From contig NZ_CP098604.1 in NCBI RefSeq assembly GCF_024499015.1, positions 4,402,001 to 4,466,000 on the forward strand: a stretch of 64,000 nucleotides of DNA, read 5' to 3'. The first letter of the stretch is position 1. The number at the start of each line of letters is the position of its first letter. The notes beneath the pieces are model-generated. The model was not told the DNA's origin. It searched no databases and saw only the letters and a program-made list of their open reading frames with translations. This DNA is from Xanthomonas hortorum pv. pelargonii. GTDB lineage: Bacteria > Pseudomonadota > Gammaproteobacteria > Xanthomonadales > Xanthomonadaceae. Below, piece by piece: positions 36,382 to 44,881 of the stretch. The position numbers were made by a program, and so were the translations under genes.

Positions 36382-37236
36382 TCAGCCGCGCAGACGCTCC
36401 AGCTGCGACTGCAGCGCAGCTACCTTGGTCAGCAGCGCGGCGTTTTCGTTTTCCAGCTCGGTGACGCGGCGCTGCAGCGCTTTCACATCGCGGCGTTCGG
36501 CTTCGCCACCTTCGGCTTCGTCGGATTTGGGTTTGCGCTTGGCATCGCGCACCCGCTTGGCTGCCTGCTTGAGCTCGGCCTTGCCGGCCTGCGCGGCGGC
36601 GCGTTGCTCGTCCTCGGACAAGGTCGCCACGGCGGCGGCGGCGCTGATCGAAATCTCGCCGGCCCGCACCGCCTGCACCACTTCCGGGGCGGCCTGTTTG
36701 TGAATGCGCTCGATCATCACCACTTGGTTGTTGCTCAGGCGTGCCTCACGCGCCAGCTCGGCGCGGCTGACCGGGGTGGAGGTCTCTTCCCAAGGCGGGC
36801 TGTCGCTGTCTTCAGTGCTGCGTGCGGCGCTGTCATCGAGGCTGGTGTCGGGCTGGTCATCTCCGACCACCGGCGCTTCGGCAGCGGCGTCGGCATCGCG
36901 CTGGGTACGTTGGCGCGCAGCCAGGATCTCGCGCTTGCGCAGCGCCAGCACGCCACGCTGGAAGTCCGACACGCTGCGCCGGCCCAGGTGCTGCTCGATC
37001 ATCCACAGATGCACGTCCTGCATCGACTGGAAGCGCGGGTTCTGCACGGTCTGGAACGGCAAATCGTGCTTCTGGCAGATGCCGTAGCGGTTGTGGCCAT
37101 CCACCAGCACATCGCCCCACAACACCAACGCATCGCGGCAGCCCTCGGCCAGCAGGCTGCGTTCCAGCGCCTCGTGTTCGTCGGGCGTCAGCGGGTCGAT
37201 ATAGGCCTTGAGTTCTTCTTTGACAACGATGTTCAT
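36382..37236 (-). CDS. ParB-N-like DNA-binding/regulatory protein with C-terminal coiled coil
   Basis: 284 residues from ATG 37236. The N-terminal 100 residues resemble a ParB/Sulfiredoxin-type fold: PLTPDEHEALERSLLAEGCRDALVLWGDVLVDGHNRYGIC. The middle has an HTH-like section (SRAELAREARLSNNQVVMIERI, then IHKQAAPEVVQAVRAGEISISAAAAVATL, the plasmid-ParB-like pattern). The C-terminal 70 residues are charged and end in a heptad coiled coil (VKALQRRVTELENENAALLTKVAALQSQLERL). It is not beside parA, so chromosome segregation is unlikely; a transcription or plasmid-maintenance-like role is inference. It is divergent from the helicase gene (165-bp gap). Confidence 0.75.
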   Translation of the reverse strand: MNIVVKEELKAYIDPLTPDEHEALERSLLAEGCRDALVLWGDVLVDGHNRYGICQKHDLPFQTVQNPRFQSMQDVHLWMIEQHLGRRSVSDFQRGVLALRKREILAARQRTQRDADAAAEAPVVGDDQPDTSLDDSAARSTEDSDSPPWEETSTPVSRAELAREARLSNNQVVMIERIHKQAAPEVVQAVRAGEISISAAAAVATLSEDEQRAAAQAGKAELKQAAKRVRDAKRKPKSDEAEGGEAERRDVKALQRRVTELENENAALLTKVAALQSQLERLRG

Positions 37237-37401
37237 GCGGCAACTGCGGGGAAGTGCGGGGCCGGCATTGTAGTGAGCCTGCACCATCCTGTCCGCCTCG
37301 GCGCACGCACGGCTTGCCGCGCGCTGTCATCGGACCCAGGCGACGGTTCAGCTAGACTGACGCCAGAACGTTCAATTGCGTCGCGCAAGGATGATGTTGG
37401 T

Positions 37402-40400
37402 ATGGCAGATCCGTTCGATCAGGCAGCTCTCGACTACTGGCACAGCGTCGAATTCTTCAACGTCTACGATCTCGACGAGCAGTTGGATAAGGCACGCAAG
37501 AATCGGCCTGTGCATATGCTTGGACCGGAACAGATGGTTGACGGTACTTGGCAATCGGCAAGCGGTGCACCACGGTTGCTTTATTTGCTGCCTTTCTGCG
37601 CAACTGAGGCAACCAGGATTGTCGCAGCACATCTTTCAGATCCAGAAGCTTCGTCTATTGTCGCGGCGCGCGACAGTGAGCTGTCCGCGGACGGCTGCAC
37701 ATGCTTTGCAAGACTGAAGCTTAGCGCCGATGGACGTCCCGACTTTGAAGGAATCAGTTTCTCAGCATTGCCCTGGGCCATGGGCCAGTTACAGTCAAAA
37801 TCGCTGCATCGTCTGTCGATGGAGCAGTTCGAGCAGGAAACCACTGCGCTCACGTTAGAGCTGGGGCATGAGTTCGGTAACGCTACCGCTGTATTCGATG
37901 CGGCTGCGCTGTCGGCATTGGTGGAGCGGCTGGTGCAGTGGGCGGGCTACCGGCCGCCGGCCGCCACTGCATTGGCGTGGATGGAGGTGCTCAATGAGCC
38001 GCAGCCGCCGGCTTCATCCGCACTCCAAACCGAGTCCATCGCCAACGACGACGAGTCTTCGGGCGAAAACGCCGCCGAAGACCTGCCAATACTCAACAGT
38101 TTCTTCGTCTACGACCTTACCCAGGCCAGGCGCGCGCTCAAGCAACCGGCGCCGCCGCGCGCGTTGCAGGCCTATCTGGCGAAACTGATGTGCGCAAGCT
38201 CGATCTGGACAGTCCAAAGGGCCACTCGCATATCCTGGAAACGCTGCGACCGGGCAATAGCATTAGCGGCCGTTGGCCATCGTTGCCAGGCCAATGCCAG
38301 TCGCTCATGCAGCAGTTCGCGTTGAACAAGATGAAAGCGCTCCAACCCGGCCAGATCCTGGCGGTCAACGGACCGCCGGGAACCGGCAAGACCACGCTGC
38401 TGCGCGATCTGATTGCGCATCTAGTGGTAGAGCGCGCCGGCGTGCTGGCAGGGCTAACCAATGCCAAGCAGGGATTGTCGACCGAGACATTGGAAACGCA
38501 GGTCTTCGGCAAGCCGATGTACAAACTGGCCCCTGCGTTGACCGGCTATGAAATCGTGGTGGCCTCCACCAACAACGGTGCGGTGGAAAATCTGTCGCTG
38601 GAGCTGCCGCAATGCAGCGGCATCGATCCGGAGTTGGTTGACTCCTTGCGCTATTTCCAGCCAGTCGCCACCAAATATGCCGGCAGTCACGCCAGTAAGC
38701 CCTGGACGGCTCCGCAGCCACCAGTGTGGGGCTTGGTCTCCGCTGCGCTGGGCAAGAAAGCCAACCGTACGCGCTTCAACGATATCTTCGTGTATCGGGC
38801 TGCCAAGCCGGACGAGCGTCCGGATAAGTATCTGGCAAAAGCCAAGGTTGATTATGCTGCTTGGGAGAAGGTTGATGCGCAGACCTATTGGCGCTACCGC
38901 GAAAAGCACGATGCGCAAACGACTTTTAAGGTTGCGCAGGAAAAATTCACCGACGCCCGTGCTGCCTATGAAAAGGAACATGCAGCGCTCGTCAATCTGG
39001 AAGCGACACTCAGTCAAGTCCATGCCGACTGGGAGCGCATGCGTGTTTTGTGCGACGGTCTGCCAAAGTTTGATCCACTGCGCCTAACCGAACTTGCAGC
39101 AGCAGCTGGCCATCTGGCGCAACGCGCGCAAGAAGATGCAGAGAGTCTTGAACGTCGCTTGCTGCCGAAATGGTTGCGCTGGCTGTCACAGATTTTCGAT
39201 GCCAAACGCTATCGGCAATGGTGCACATATTGCGATCGTGCCATGGTGTTGCGCCGCATTGGGCAGGACGCCGAGGCATTGGCGCAGCAATGCGCATCTG
39301 CCCAGGTAGCGATCTGGGACGGCAATCTTCTCGACAGTCATGCCAATCAGGCCAACGCATTCTGGCAAGGGGCGCGACTGAACCAGTCGCGCAATGCGAT
39401 GTTTGCTGCCGCAATGGTCTTGCATGAAGCATTTTTTCTTGAGGCTCAGCCGAACATCGCCACAGCGATTTCCAATTTTTGCCACGCCCGGCCGCGTTCG
39501 GCAACGACGCAAAAGCGCTGTGGCAATGGCTATTTATGCTGACACCTGTCGTTTCCACCACGTTTGCCTCGGTACGTCGCCAGTTCGTCGGTCTCGGCAG
39601 TGAAGACCTGGGCTGGCTGATCGTCGATGAAGCCGGGCAGGCGCCGCCGCAGGCAGCGGTGGGCGCCATCATGCGGGCGCAGCGTGTGGTGGTGGTGGGC
39701 GATCCGCTGCAGATTCCTCCAGTCGTGCCGCACGGCACCCGCTTACTTCAGTTGCTTGGCAATCACTGGCTGGGGCAGCAGCATGCTCGGTATGCGGTCG
39801 ACAAACATTCGGTTCAGACCCTGTCTGATCGTGCCTACGCGTTTGGCGTACGACATCCTGCTAGCCCGGAGAGTTTCATCGGCGTGCCTTTGGTGATGCA
39901 TCGTCGCTGCGATGCGCCGATGTTCGGGATCGCCAATCAGATCGCCTATGCCAACCGGATGAAGCATGCCAAGAACGGTGGTGCCGCCGTCCATCCGACG
40001 CTGGGGCCGAGCAGTTGGTGGCATGTCGATTCAATGAGCGAGGACGGCAGCAAATTCGTGCCTGCGCAGGCGCAGAGACTGTTCGCTGCGCTAGTTGATA
40101 TGTATATTAGTCAGGCGACCACGAGCGATCAGCGTATGCCGGATGTGTTCGTGATTACACCGTTTCGGGAGGTCAAGCGAGGCTTGCGCTCACTGCTCTG
40201 CGAGCGGGCCAACTGGGTCCAGGCGCTTGCTGGCAGATCCTTGCCGGTACCGACGAAAGCGAATTTGGAGCAGTTGGAGTCCAACATAGGTACCGTGCAC
40301 ACCTTTCAGGGTAAGGAGCGCGACATCGTGTTCTTCGTGCTCGGCTGCGATTCAAGCCATTCCGGGGCGATCGACTGGGCCAGCGGTGAACCTAATATTC

Positions 40401-40531
40401 TCAATGTCGCAGTCACGCGAGCCAAGAAGCACCTGTATGTGATTGGCGATCGCAACCTTTGGGGCAGCAAACGCTATTTCGATACGGCATTGGCCATGTT
40501 GAAGGAGTTTCAAGCAGGGCATGCCGCTTGA
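37402..40531 (+). pseudogene. Superfamily-1 (Upf1/DNA2-like) helicase broken by two single-base losses
   Basis: Three consecutive frames together encode one 1043-residue protein. Segment 1 (37402 to about 38187) is an N-terminal domain I do not recognise (DPFDQAALDYWHSVEFFNVYD). Segment 2 (38190-39479) holds Walker A VNGPPGTGKTTLLRDL. Segment 3 (39479-40531) holds Walker B LIVDEAGQAPPQA, motif III VVVVGDPLQIPPV, motif V GTVHTFQGKERDIVFF and motif VI NVAVTRAKKHLYVIGD. Shift 1 fits a G lost in CTGATGTG (38187-38190). Shift 2 fits a T lost from the run at 39476-39480 (AATTTTTGCC, six T expected). Adding both bases gives exactly 1044 codons. Codons are more A/T-rich than in flanking genes. Real decay or sequencing error cannot be told apart here. 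Confidence 0.85.
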
Positions 40532-40591
40532 TTGCTGCATCCTGCACAGCAATACTTCTTCGCAATCACGTCGCTGGTGATCGGAGCCGAT

Positions 40592-41944
40592 TCATGCGGT
40601 GCTGCGCAGGATCTTGCCCAGCGTTTCGACGATCTGCCCGATCTGATCGGGCGTGACGATCAGCGGTGGCGACAACGCGATGACATCGCCGGTGACGCGC
40701 ACCAGCAGGCCGCCGTCGTGGAAGCAGCGCTCGAACACCTCGTAGCCACGTGCGCCCGGCGCACCGTCTCGGGGTGCGAGCTCGATCGCGCCGATCAGGC
40801 CGACGTTGCGGATGTCGATCACGTGCGGCAGCCCGCGCAGGCTATGCAGCGCGTCTTCCCACTGCGGCCCAAGCGTGATCGCGCGTGAAAACAGATCCTC
40901 TTCGGCGTAGACGTCCAGCGTGGCGATTGCCGCAGCGCAGGCCAGCGGGTGACCGGAATAGGTATAGCCGTGAAAGAGTTCGATCGCCGCTTCCGGCCCA
41001 TGCATGAAGGCAGCGTGGATCGTATCGGCCACCAGCACCGCACCCATCGGCACCGTACCGCTGGTCAGGCCCTTGGCGGCGGTGATCAGGTCCGGGGTGA
41101 CGCCGAAGCGCTGCGCCGCAAAGGCCTCGCCGACCCGGCCGAAGCCGGTGATCACTTCGTCGAACACCAGCACGATGCCGTGGCGGTCGCAGATGGCGCG
41201 CAGCCGCGGCAGATAGCCTTGCGGCGGCAGGATCACGCCGGCCGAGCCGGACACCGGTTCGACGAAGACCGCTGCAATGGTGGACGCGTCGTGCAAGGCG
41301 ATCAGCCGTTCCAGATCGTCGGCCAGCTCGGCGCCGTGCGCAGGCAGGCCACGTGAGTAGGCATTGCGTTCGATATCGAGCGTGTGCCGCAGATGGTCGG
41401 TGCCGGCCAGCAGCGGGCCGAACCATTTGCGGTTGTTGGGCAGCCCGCCGATCGACATGCCGCCGAAGCCGACCCCGTGATACGCCTTCTCGCGGCCGAT
41501 GAAGCGGGTGCGCTGGCCCTCGCCGCGCAGGCGGTGATAGGCCAGCACGATCTTCATCGCGCTATCCACCGCCTCCGAGCCGGAGTTGGTAAAGAACACA
41601 TGGCCCAGGCCGGGCGGGGCGATCGCGGCCAGCCGCTGCGCCAGCACGAACGGCAGCGGCGAACCCATCTGGAAGGTCGGCGCGAAATCCAGCGTGCCGG
41701 CCTGCGCTCGGATCGCCGCCACGATGCGCTCGCGGCCATGGCCGGCGTTGCAGCACCACAGGCCGGCGGCGCCGTCCAGGATCTGGCGGCCGTCGACATC
41801 GCGGTAGTACATGCCCGCAGCCGAGGCCAGCAGGCGCGGGCGTGCCTTGAACTGGCGGTTGGCGGTGAACGGCATCCAGAACGCGTCCAACTGCGAGGGT
41901 GCCTGTAACGCGTGCGCCTGATCGCTCAGCGGGTGGTCGTGCAT
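40592..41944 (-). CDS. Class III PLP aminotransferase, beta-alanine:pyruvate type
   Basis: 450 residues from ATG 41944 (MHDHPLSDQ), preferred over an ATG 12 nt upstream because GGAG lies 6 nt before it. Omega-aminotransferase features: QLDAFWMPFTANRQFKARPRL, the aromatic pocket GLWCCNAGHG, FTNSGSEAVDSAMK, VFDEVITGFGRVG, and the PLP-Lys in TAAKGLTSGTVPMGAV. It likely moves the amino group of beta-alanine or related omega-amines to pyruvate; beta-alanine can arise from polyamine breakdown, matching genes 10-20 kb to the right. It is convergent with the helicase gene (60-bp gap). Confidence 0.88.
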   Translation of the reverse strand: MHDHPLSDQAHALQAPSQLDAFWMPFTANRQFKARPRLLASAAGMYYRDVDGRQILDGAAGLWCCNAGHGRERIVAAIRAQAGTLDFAPTFQMGSPLPFVLAQRLAAIAPPGLGHVFFTNSGSEAVDSAMKIVLAYHRLRGEGQRTRFIGREKAYHGVGFGGMSIGGLPNNRKWFGPLLAGTDHLRHTLDIERNAYSRGLPAHGAELADDLERLIALHDASTIAAVFVEPVSGSAGVILPPQGYLPRLRAICDRHGIVLVFDEVITGFGRVGEAFAAQRFGVTPDLITAAKGLTSGTVPMGAVLVADTIHAAFMHGPEAAIELFHGYTYSGHPLACAAAIATLDVYAEEDLFSRAITLGPQWEDALHSLRGLPHVIDIRNVGLIGAIELAPRDGAPGARGYEVFERCFHDGGLLVRVTGDVIALSPPLIVTPDQIGQIVETLGKILRSTA

Positions 41945-42352
41945 TGCAGGCTCCATCGCGGGGATGGCATGACTGTACGGCAGGCATCGCGTCGCCCGTC
42001 ACCCCTGGGAATGCCCGATTGCGACGCCGATTCCGCGACACGCGTCGCGCGGCCTGCACGGACTAGTCAATTAGTCGCAGCGTCGGCCGCTAACCCCTGC
42101 GAATGCCTTGTGGCGCGGGCTGTAGCGGCACGCGGGCAGGGTGTGGGGCTGGGTCGAAGCATTGCAAAGATCCAGTGATCGCCGATGATGCGCCAGACGA
42201 CTGCCTGTTGGGCCTGGTAGTCGCTGCTGCCCTTATCGCAACACGCCAATCGATCGCAGCCATCAATCGTATTCGGGGCCGCCGACACACCATTCGCGCA
42301 GTCGTTTGTCGGTCGCTCTACATCGCACTCATCGTATTTTTTGGGGAACGGA
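41945..42352. other. 408-bp divergent intergenic region
   Basis: Between the aminotransferase and the OFA transporter. I see no ORF or RNA gene. A small inverted repeat GACTA-gtcaat-TAGTC (42061-42076) could be an operator. Just before the transporter the sequence becomes T-rich (CGTATTTTTTGGGGAACGG), supplying its ribosome site. Confidence 0.5.
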
Positions 42353-44029
42353 ATGACACAAGGGTCCACCGTGGCGACAGCCAGCGCAGACGCCGGTCTG
42401 CTGTCCAAGGAGCGCATCATTGCGCGTCCGGGGTTCAATCGTTGGTTGGTTCCGCCGGCAGCGCTGGCGATCCATCTGTGTATCGGCATGGCCTACGGCT
42501 TCAGCGTGTTCTGGTTGCCGTTGTCCAAGGCGCTGGGCATCACCGAGGCGATCGCATGCCCGGCCGAGATGGGCCTGTTCGCGCGCATGGTCGCCACCAC
42601 CTGCGACTGGAAGATCAGCGAGCTGCAGTGGATGTACACGCTGTTCTTCGTGCTGCTGGGTTGCTCGGCGGCGATCTGGGGCGGTTGGCTGGAACGTGCC
42701 GGCCCGCGCAAGGCCGGTTTGGTCTCGGCGCTGTGCTGGTGCGGCGGCCTGGTGATTTCAGCCGCCGGCATCCACTTCCATCAGATCTGGATGCTGTGGC
42801 TGGGCTCGGGCGTGATCGGCGGTATTGGTCTTGGCCTGGGTTACATCTCGCCGGTGTCGACCCTGATCAAATGGTTCCCCGACCGCCGCGGCATGGCCAC
42901 CGGCATGGCGATCATGGGCTTTGGCGGCGGCGCGATGATCGGCAGCCCGCTGGCCGATGCGCTGATGCGCCACTTCGCCACGCCGACCTCGGTGGGCGTG
43001 ATGGAAACCTTCCTGGTGATGGCGGCGCTGTACTTTGTCTTCATGATGGCCGGTGCGTTCGGCTACCGCGTCCCGCCGAGCGGCTGGACGCCCGCCGGCT
43101 GGACCGCCCCGGTCGCCAGCAACAACGCGATGATCACCGCTAACCATGTGCACGTGAGCAAGGTCTGGGGCATCCCGCAGTTCTGGTTGCTGTGGGGCGT
43201 GCTGTGCCTGAACGTCTCGGCCGGTATCGGCGTGATCGGCATGTCCTCGCCGATGCTGCAGGAAGTGTTCGGCGGCCGGTTGATCGGCGTGGACGTCGGC
43301 TTCGGCAGCCTGGATCCGACCCAGCTGGCCAGCATCGCCGCCATTGCTGCCGGGTTTACCGGTCTGTTGAGCCTGTTCAATATCGGTGGCCGCTTCTTCT
43401 GGGCCAGCATGTCCGACAAGCTCGGTCGCAAGAACACCTACACGCTGTTCTTCGTGCTCGGCATCTGCCTGTACGCCGCTGCGCCATCGGCCGGTGACGT
43501 GGGTGGCATCGCGCTGTTTGCCGGCATCTTCTGCATCATTCTGTCGATGTACGGCGGCGGCTTCGCCACCATTCCGGCGTATCTGGCCGATTTGTTCGGT
43601 ACCCAGATGGTCGGTGCCATCCACGGCCGTCTACTGACCGCCTGGGCCACCGCCGGCATCCTCGGCCCGGTGGTCGTCGGCTATATGCGTGAGTACCAGC
43701 TGGCCCACGGCAGCCCGCCGTCACAGGTCTACAACACCACCATGTACATCCTCGCCGGCATGTTGGTGCTCGGTCTGATCTGCAATCTGTTGGTGCGCCC
43801 GGTGGCCGCGCGCCACTTCATGACGCCCGACGAGCTGGCGCGCGAAAAACAGCTGGCGCACGAGAAAGTGGACCGTAGCGGGCATAGCGTGTTGCCGCCC
43901 GAGCAAATGGCGCGCATCGGGCATGGTGGCAATCCTGCACTGGTAGCGTTTGCGTGGCTGGCAGTCGGTATCCCGATGCTGTTCGGTATCTGGGTCACGC
44001 TGCAAAAAGCCTTCGTGCTGTTTCATTGA
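42353..44029 (+). CDS. MFS transporter, oxalate/formate antiporter (OFA) family
   Basis: 558 residues with 12 predicted helices. ATG 42353 is preceded by GGGGAACGGA. OFA features: LCIGMAYGFSVFWLPLSKAL in TM1, GGWLERAGPRKAGL loop, GLGYISPVSTLIKWFPDRRGMATGMAIMGFG (family signature), and NIGGRFFWASMSDKLGRKNTY. The extended central loop (about residues 230-260) and long C-terminal tail are typical of the larger OFA members. It ends 6 bp before fdhD, so it is probably co-transcribed with the formate-dehydrogenase-type genes; transport of formate, oxalate or a related monocarboxylate is inferred. Confidence 0.88.
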   Translation: MTQGSTVATASADAGLLSKERIIARPGFNRWLVPPAALAIHLCIGMAYGFSVFWLPLSKALGITEAIACPAEMGLFARMVATTCDWKISELQWMYTLFFVLLGCSAAIWGGWLERAGPRKAGLVSALCWCGGLVISAAGIHFHQIWMLWLGSGVIGGIGLGLGYISPVSTLIKWFPDRRGMATGMAIMGFGGGAMIGSPLADALMRHFATPTSVGVMETFLVMAALYFVFMMAGAFGYRVPPSGWTPAGWTAPVASNNAMITANHVHVSKVWGIPQFWLLWGVLCLNVSAGIGVIGMSSPMLQEVFGGRLIGVDVGFGSLDPTQLASIAAIAAGFTGLLSLFNIGGRFFWASMSDKLGRKNTYTLFFVLGICLYAAAPSAGDVGGIALFAGIFCIILSMYGGGFATIPAYLADLFGTQMVGAIHGRLLTAWATAGILGPVVVGYMREYQLAHGSPPSQVYNTTMYILAGMLVLGLICNLLVRPVAARHFMTPDELAREKQLAHEKVDRSGHSVLPPEQMARIGHGGNPALVAFAWLAVGIPMLFGIWVTLQKAFVLFH

Positions 44030-44035
44030 GATGAG

Positions 44036-44881
44036 ATGACCAGTCCGTCTTCCCGCTCCGTGCGCCCCGGCAGTGTGGTGCGCACGGTTCGTCGCCACCG
44101 CGGCGGCCGCAGCGCCACGGTGCAGGACATGGTGGCGGCCGAAATGCCGGTCGCCTTCAATTACAACGGTGTGCCGTTCGCGGTGATGATGGCCACGCCG
44201 GAGGACCTGGAGGATTTCGCGCTCGGGTTCTCGTTGAGCGAAGGCATCGTCGATCATCCGCAGGATCTGCGCGTGGTCGAGGTGGAGACGTATCTGGAAG
44301 GCGCTTCGTTGCAGATCGAGATTCCACCCGAGCGCGCCGCCGCGTTGGATCAGCGGCGGCGCAATCTGGATGGACGCAGCGGTTGCGGGGTGTGCGGTAA
44401 CGAATCGATCGAAGCGGTATTGCGTGTGCCGCCGGTGCTGCAATCGTCGCTGCAGATCGATGTGGATGCTCTGGCGCGCGCGTTGGATGCATTGCATGCG
44501 CAGCAGCCGATCGCCGCGCAGACCGGCGCGGTGCATGCCGCAGGTTGGGCCGATGCGCAAGGGGTTGTGCGTTACGTGCGCGAAGACGTTGGCCGGCATA
44601 ACGCGCTGGACAAGTTGATTGGTGCATTGGCGCGCGACCGCGTCGATGCAGCGCAAGGGTTTGCGGTTGTCACAAGCCGCGCCAGTTACGAAATGGCCAT
44701 GAAAGCCGCGCAGGCCCGAATCCCGCTGCTTGCAGCGATTTCGGCACCGACCGCGCTGGCGATCAGCCTGGCCGACAGTGCGGGACTGACCCTGATCGGG
44801 TTTGCCCGCGATCACGATTGTGTCGTTTACAGCCATCCGCAGCGCCTGGATCTGGGCGTTGGCGTGGGAGAGCCCGCATGA
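44036..44881 (+). CDS. fdhD: Formate dehydrogenase accessory sulfurtransferase FdhD
   Basis: 281 residues. FdhD carries sulfur from IscS to the molybdenum cofactor of formate dehydrogenases. The sequence has the core EMPVAFNYNGVPFAVMMATPEDLEDFALGFSLSEGI and the sulfur-carrying Cys pair in GRSGCGVCGNES. It also has GAVHAAGW, REDVGRHNALDKLIGA and TSRASYEMAMKAA. It follows the transporter after 6 bp and overlaps the molybdoenzyme gene by 4 bp (ATGA at 44878-44881), so it is dedicated to that enzyme. Confidence 0.95.
   Translation: MTSPSSRSVRPGSVVRTVRRHRGGRSATVQDMVAAEMPVAFNYNGVPFAVMMATPEDLEDFALGFSLSEGIVDHPQDLRVVEVETYLEGASLQIEIPPERAAALDQRRRNLDGRSGCGVCGNESIEAVLRVPPVLQSSLQIDVDALARALDALHAQQPIAAQTGAVHAAGWADAQGVVRYVREDVGRHNALDKLIGALARDRVDAAQGFAVVTSRASYEMAMKAAQARIPLLAAISAPTALAISLADSAGLTLIGFARDHDCVVYSHPQRLDLGVGVGEPA

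Noticed and set aside
41945..42352. Possible riboswitch or small-RNA gene upstream of the OFA transporter
   Set aside because: No recognisable conserved fold or terminator-antiterminator pair; only a short inverted repeat.
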